A stretch of DNA of 53,514 nt from Bacteroidia bacterium. Lineage in GTDB: Bacteria; Bacteroidota; Bacteroidia; UKL13-3. The stretch is taken from contig JAGPCK010000015.1 of NCBI GenBank assembly GCA_018058135.1, forward strand, positions 1 through 53,514, read 5' to 3'. Below, one piece after another: positions 52,164-53,514 of the stretch. The notes beneath the pieces are model-generated. The model did not search any database and was not told the DNA's origin. It worked only from the letters and a program-made list of their open reading frames with translations. The position numbers were made by a program, and so were the translations under genes. Position 1 is the stretch's first letter. Each line of letters opens with the position of its first letter.

Positions 52164-52433
52164 TTATTTTTTCAACTTCGATTGCAACGTTTCTTTCAGC
52201 TGCTCGCTCATTTTATAAGGTGGTTCTTTGAGCAAATGTTCATGGAGTTGCAGAAAGTATACGTTAAGCTTATCAGATTCTTTTTTAAAGCGTCTGCAGG
52301 TGCTGCAATACAACAGGTGAATACCTAACTGCACGCGCTCTGGAAGAGTAAGTTTCGCCTCTTCACTTTTTACCGTGAGCAGGGTTGCTTCCTTACAGTT
52401 ACTGAACAGTTTTGGTAGGTCGGGCATAAACAA
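52164..52433 (-). CDS. Small zinc-finger anti-sigma-like protein
   Basis: The 89-residue protein has the cysteines and histidine spaced as in ZAS-type anti-sigma factors: C near residue 13, then H-L-L-Y-C-S-T-C-R-R near residues 39-48. The rest is helical and basic at the C-terminus. No membrane segment is visible, so it would act in the cytoplasm. It begins directly after the sigma-factor gene (no gap), the usual arrangement for a cognate regulator. That it binds this sigma factor is inferred. Confidence 0.75.
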   Translation of the reverse strand: MFMPDLPKLFSNCKEATLLTVKSEEAKLTLPERVQLGIHLLYCSTCRRFKKESDKLNVYFLQLHEHLLKEPPYKMSEQLKETLQSKLKK

Positions 52434-52997
52434 TTATTTAATAAACCAATTTAGTTCGAGGCAGTTTTTCATGAGCAGTTTTGCCCGATGAATAATCACC
52501 CAATAGTTAGACGAAGAAAGGTTCATTTCCTTACAAATATTTTCAGAAGTATTTTCATCCATAAATTTGGACAGAAATACACCCGAGAGTTTTGCAGGCA
52601 TTTTTTCTATGCATTTATGTAGAACAGTATAAAACTCTTTTTGTTCAGTTGGGTTATCTGTTACCAGCCATTCGTTGGAGGCGTATCCGCTGCTCCAATG
52701 CCCGCTTTCTGTATCAAAAAAATTACTGTAAAAAGAGGTGTCCGTTTGTTGGAGGTAATCGTCCGTATCTTTGAGTACATCTTTTTTTCTGTAGTAATCT
52801 GTGATTTTATTTTGGAGAATAGAGACCAGCCACGTTTTTTCAGCACTAGCACCCCGAAAAGAATCAATGGCTCCAAAGGCAGAAACGAAGGTGTCCTGCA
52901 CCAGGTCTTCTGACACTTCTTTTTTTCCTGTTTTTAACATGGCCAGTGAATAGAGGTAGTCCCCGTATTTTTCCAACCATTTATCAGGATGAAGCAT
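52434..52997 (-). CDS. ECF-type RNA polymerase sigma factor
   Basis: The 187-residue protein has region 2 (DLVQDTFVSAFGAIDSFRG, with promoter-melting text KTWLVSILQNKITDYYRKK) and region 4 (ENICKEMNLSSSNYWVIIHRAKLLMK, a helix-turn-helix), the layout of extracytoplasmic-function sigma factors. The linker between them is unusually long (about 60 residues). Its target promoters are not identifiable here. It is followed directly by the zinc-binding anti-sigma-like gene and lies 10 bases after the ABC-F gene on the same strand. Confidence 0.9.
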   Translation of the reverse strand: MLHPDKWLEKYGDYLYSLAMLKTGKKEVSEDLVQDTFVSAFGAIDSFRGASAEKTWLVSILQNKITDYYRKKDVLKDTDDYLQQTDTSFYSNFFDTESGHWSSGYASNEWLVTDNPTEQKEFYTVLHKCIEKMPAKLSGVFLSKFMDENTSENICKEMNLSSSNYWVIIHRAKLLMKNCLELNWFIK

Positions 52998-53007
52998 GTT
53001 GCTAATT

Positions 53008-53514
<507 letters not shown>

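Overview
The window looks like a chromosome segment of a Bacteroidota bacterium. Three things point there: promoters of the TTG-N19..21-TAnnTTTG type upstream of several genes, C-terminal type IX secretion sorting domains (YPNPA motif) on two secreted proteins, and a division/cell-wall cluster in the order typical of that phylum. MurE carries a DNPR motif, so the peptidoglycan is probably meso-diaminopimelate based. I cannot place it more finely. No rRNA or tRNA gene was seen.

Layout. (1) 1-15.4 kb: a compact co-directional dcw cluster, mraZ(end)-rsmH-ftsL-ftsI-murE-mraY-murD-ftsW-murG-[small unknown gene]-murC-ftsQ-ftsA-ftsZ, mostly with overlapping or abutting genes. It is closed by a strong hairpin terminator, and a perfect 13-bp inverted repeat lies between ftsA and ftsZ. 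(2) 15.4-30 kb: housekeeping and envelope genes: a lipoprotein, a type IX-secreted FG-GAP protein, murF, thiL, three consecutive SurA/parvulin-family chaperones, a MoxR ATPase, ybeY, a small Arc-like DNA-binding protein with a membrane protein and an SPFH protein, and a DEDDy exonuclease. (3) 30-32 kb: an array of GTCCC-x-GGGAC palindromes around a Y1 (HUH) transposase, a REP/RAYT-type element that includes two 259-bp tandem copies. (4) 32-35.4 kb: a large M1 metallopeptidase whose C-terminal part looks like an outer-membrane barrel.

(5) 35.4-41.3 kb: an AT-rich accessory island of small, co-oriented, mostly unknown genes. Many are followed by a CTAACAGCAC-type sequence and preceded by a GTTAGC-type sequence, like cassettes, and two ~290-bp direct repeats with a conserved promoter start two modules of the array. 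(6) 41.4-44.9 kb: an apparent bacterial ubiquitin-like conjugation locus. A divergent XRE regulator with an ImmA/IrrE metallopeptidase faces a DUF2188 gene, followed by a tandem ubiquitin-like (multiubiquitin) protein, a DUF6791 (probably E2-like) protein, a ThiF/E1 protein and a DUF6527 protein. The last four genes overlap one another. The control region holds two face-to-face promoters and nested inverted repeats. This is the strongest candidate for an unusual system in the window.

(7) 45-53.5 kb: chromosomal genes again: an FAD-dependent dehydrogenase, transketolase split into two subunits with a secreted VWA protein between them, a thioredoxin-like type IX cargo protein with a bifunctional MsrB-MsrA lipoprotein, an ECF sigma factor with a zinc-binding anti-sigma-like protein, and the end of an ABC-F ATPase cut by the window edge.

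How the parts work together: region 1 plus murF makes lipid II and assembles the divisome. The SurA-like group probably serves outer-membrane and secreted proteins. The XRE/ImmA pair probably represses the ubiquitin-like operon until a stress signal triggers cleavage of the repressor. All functional assignments come from reading motifs and comparing them with remembered families; no database search was run.
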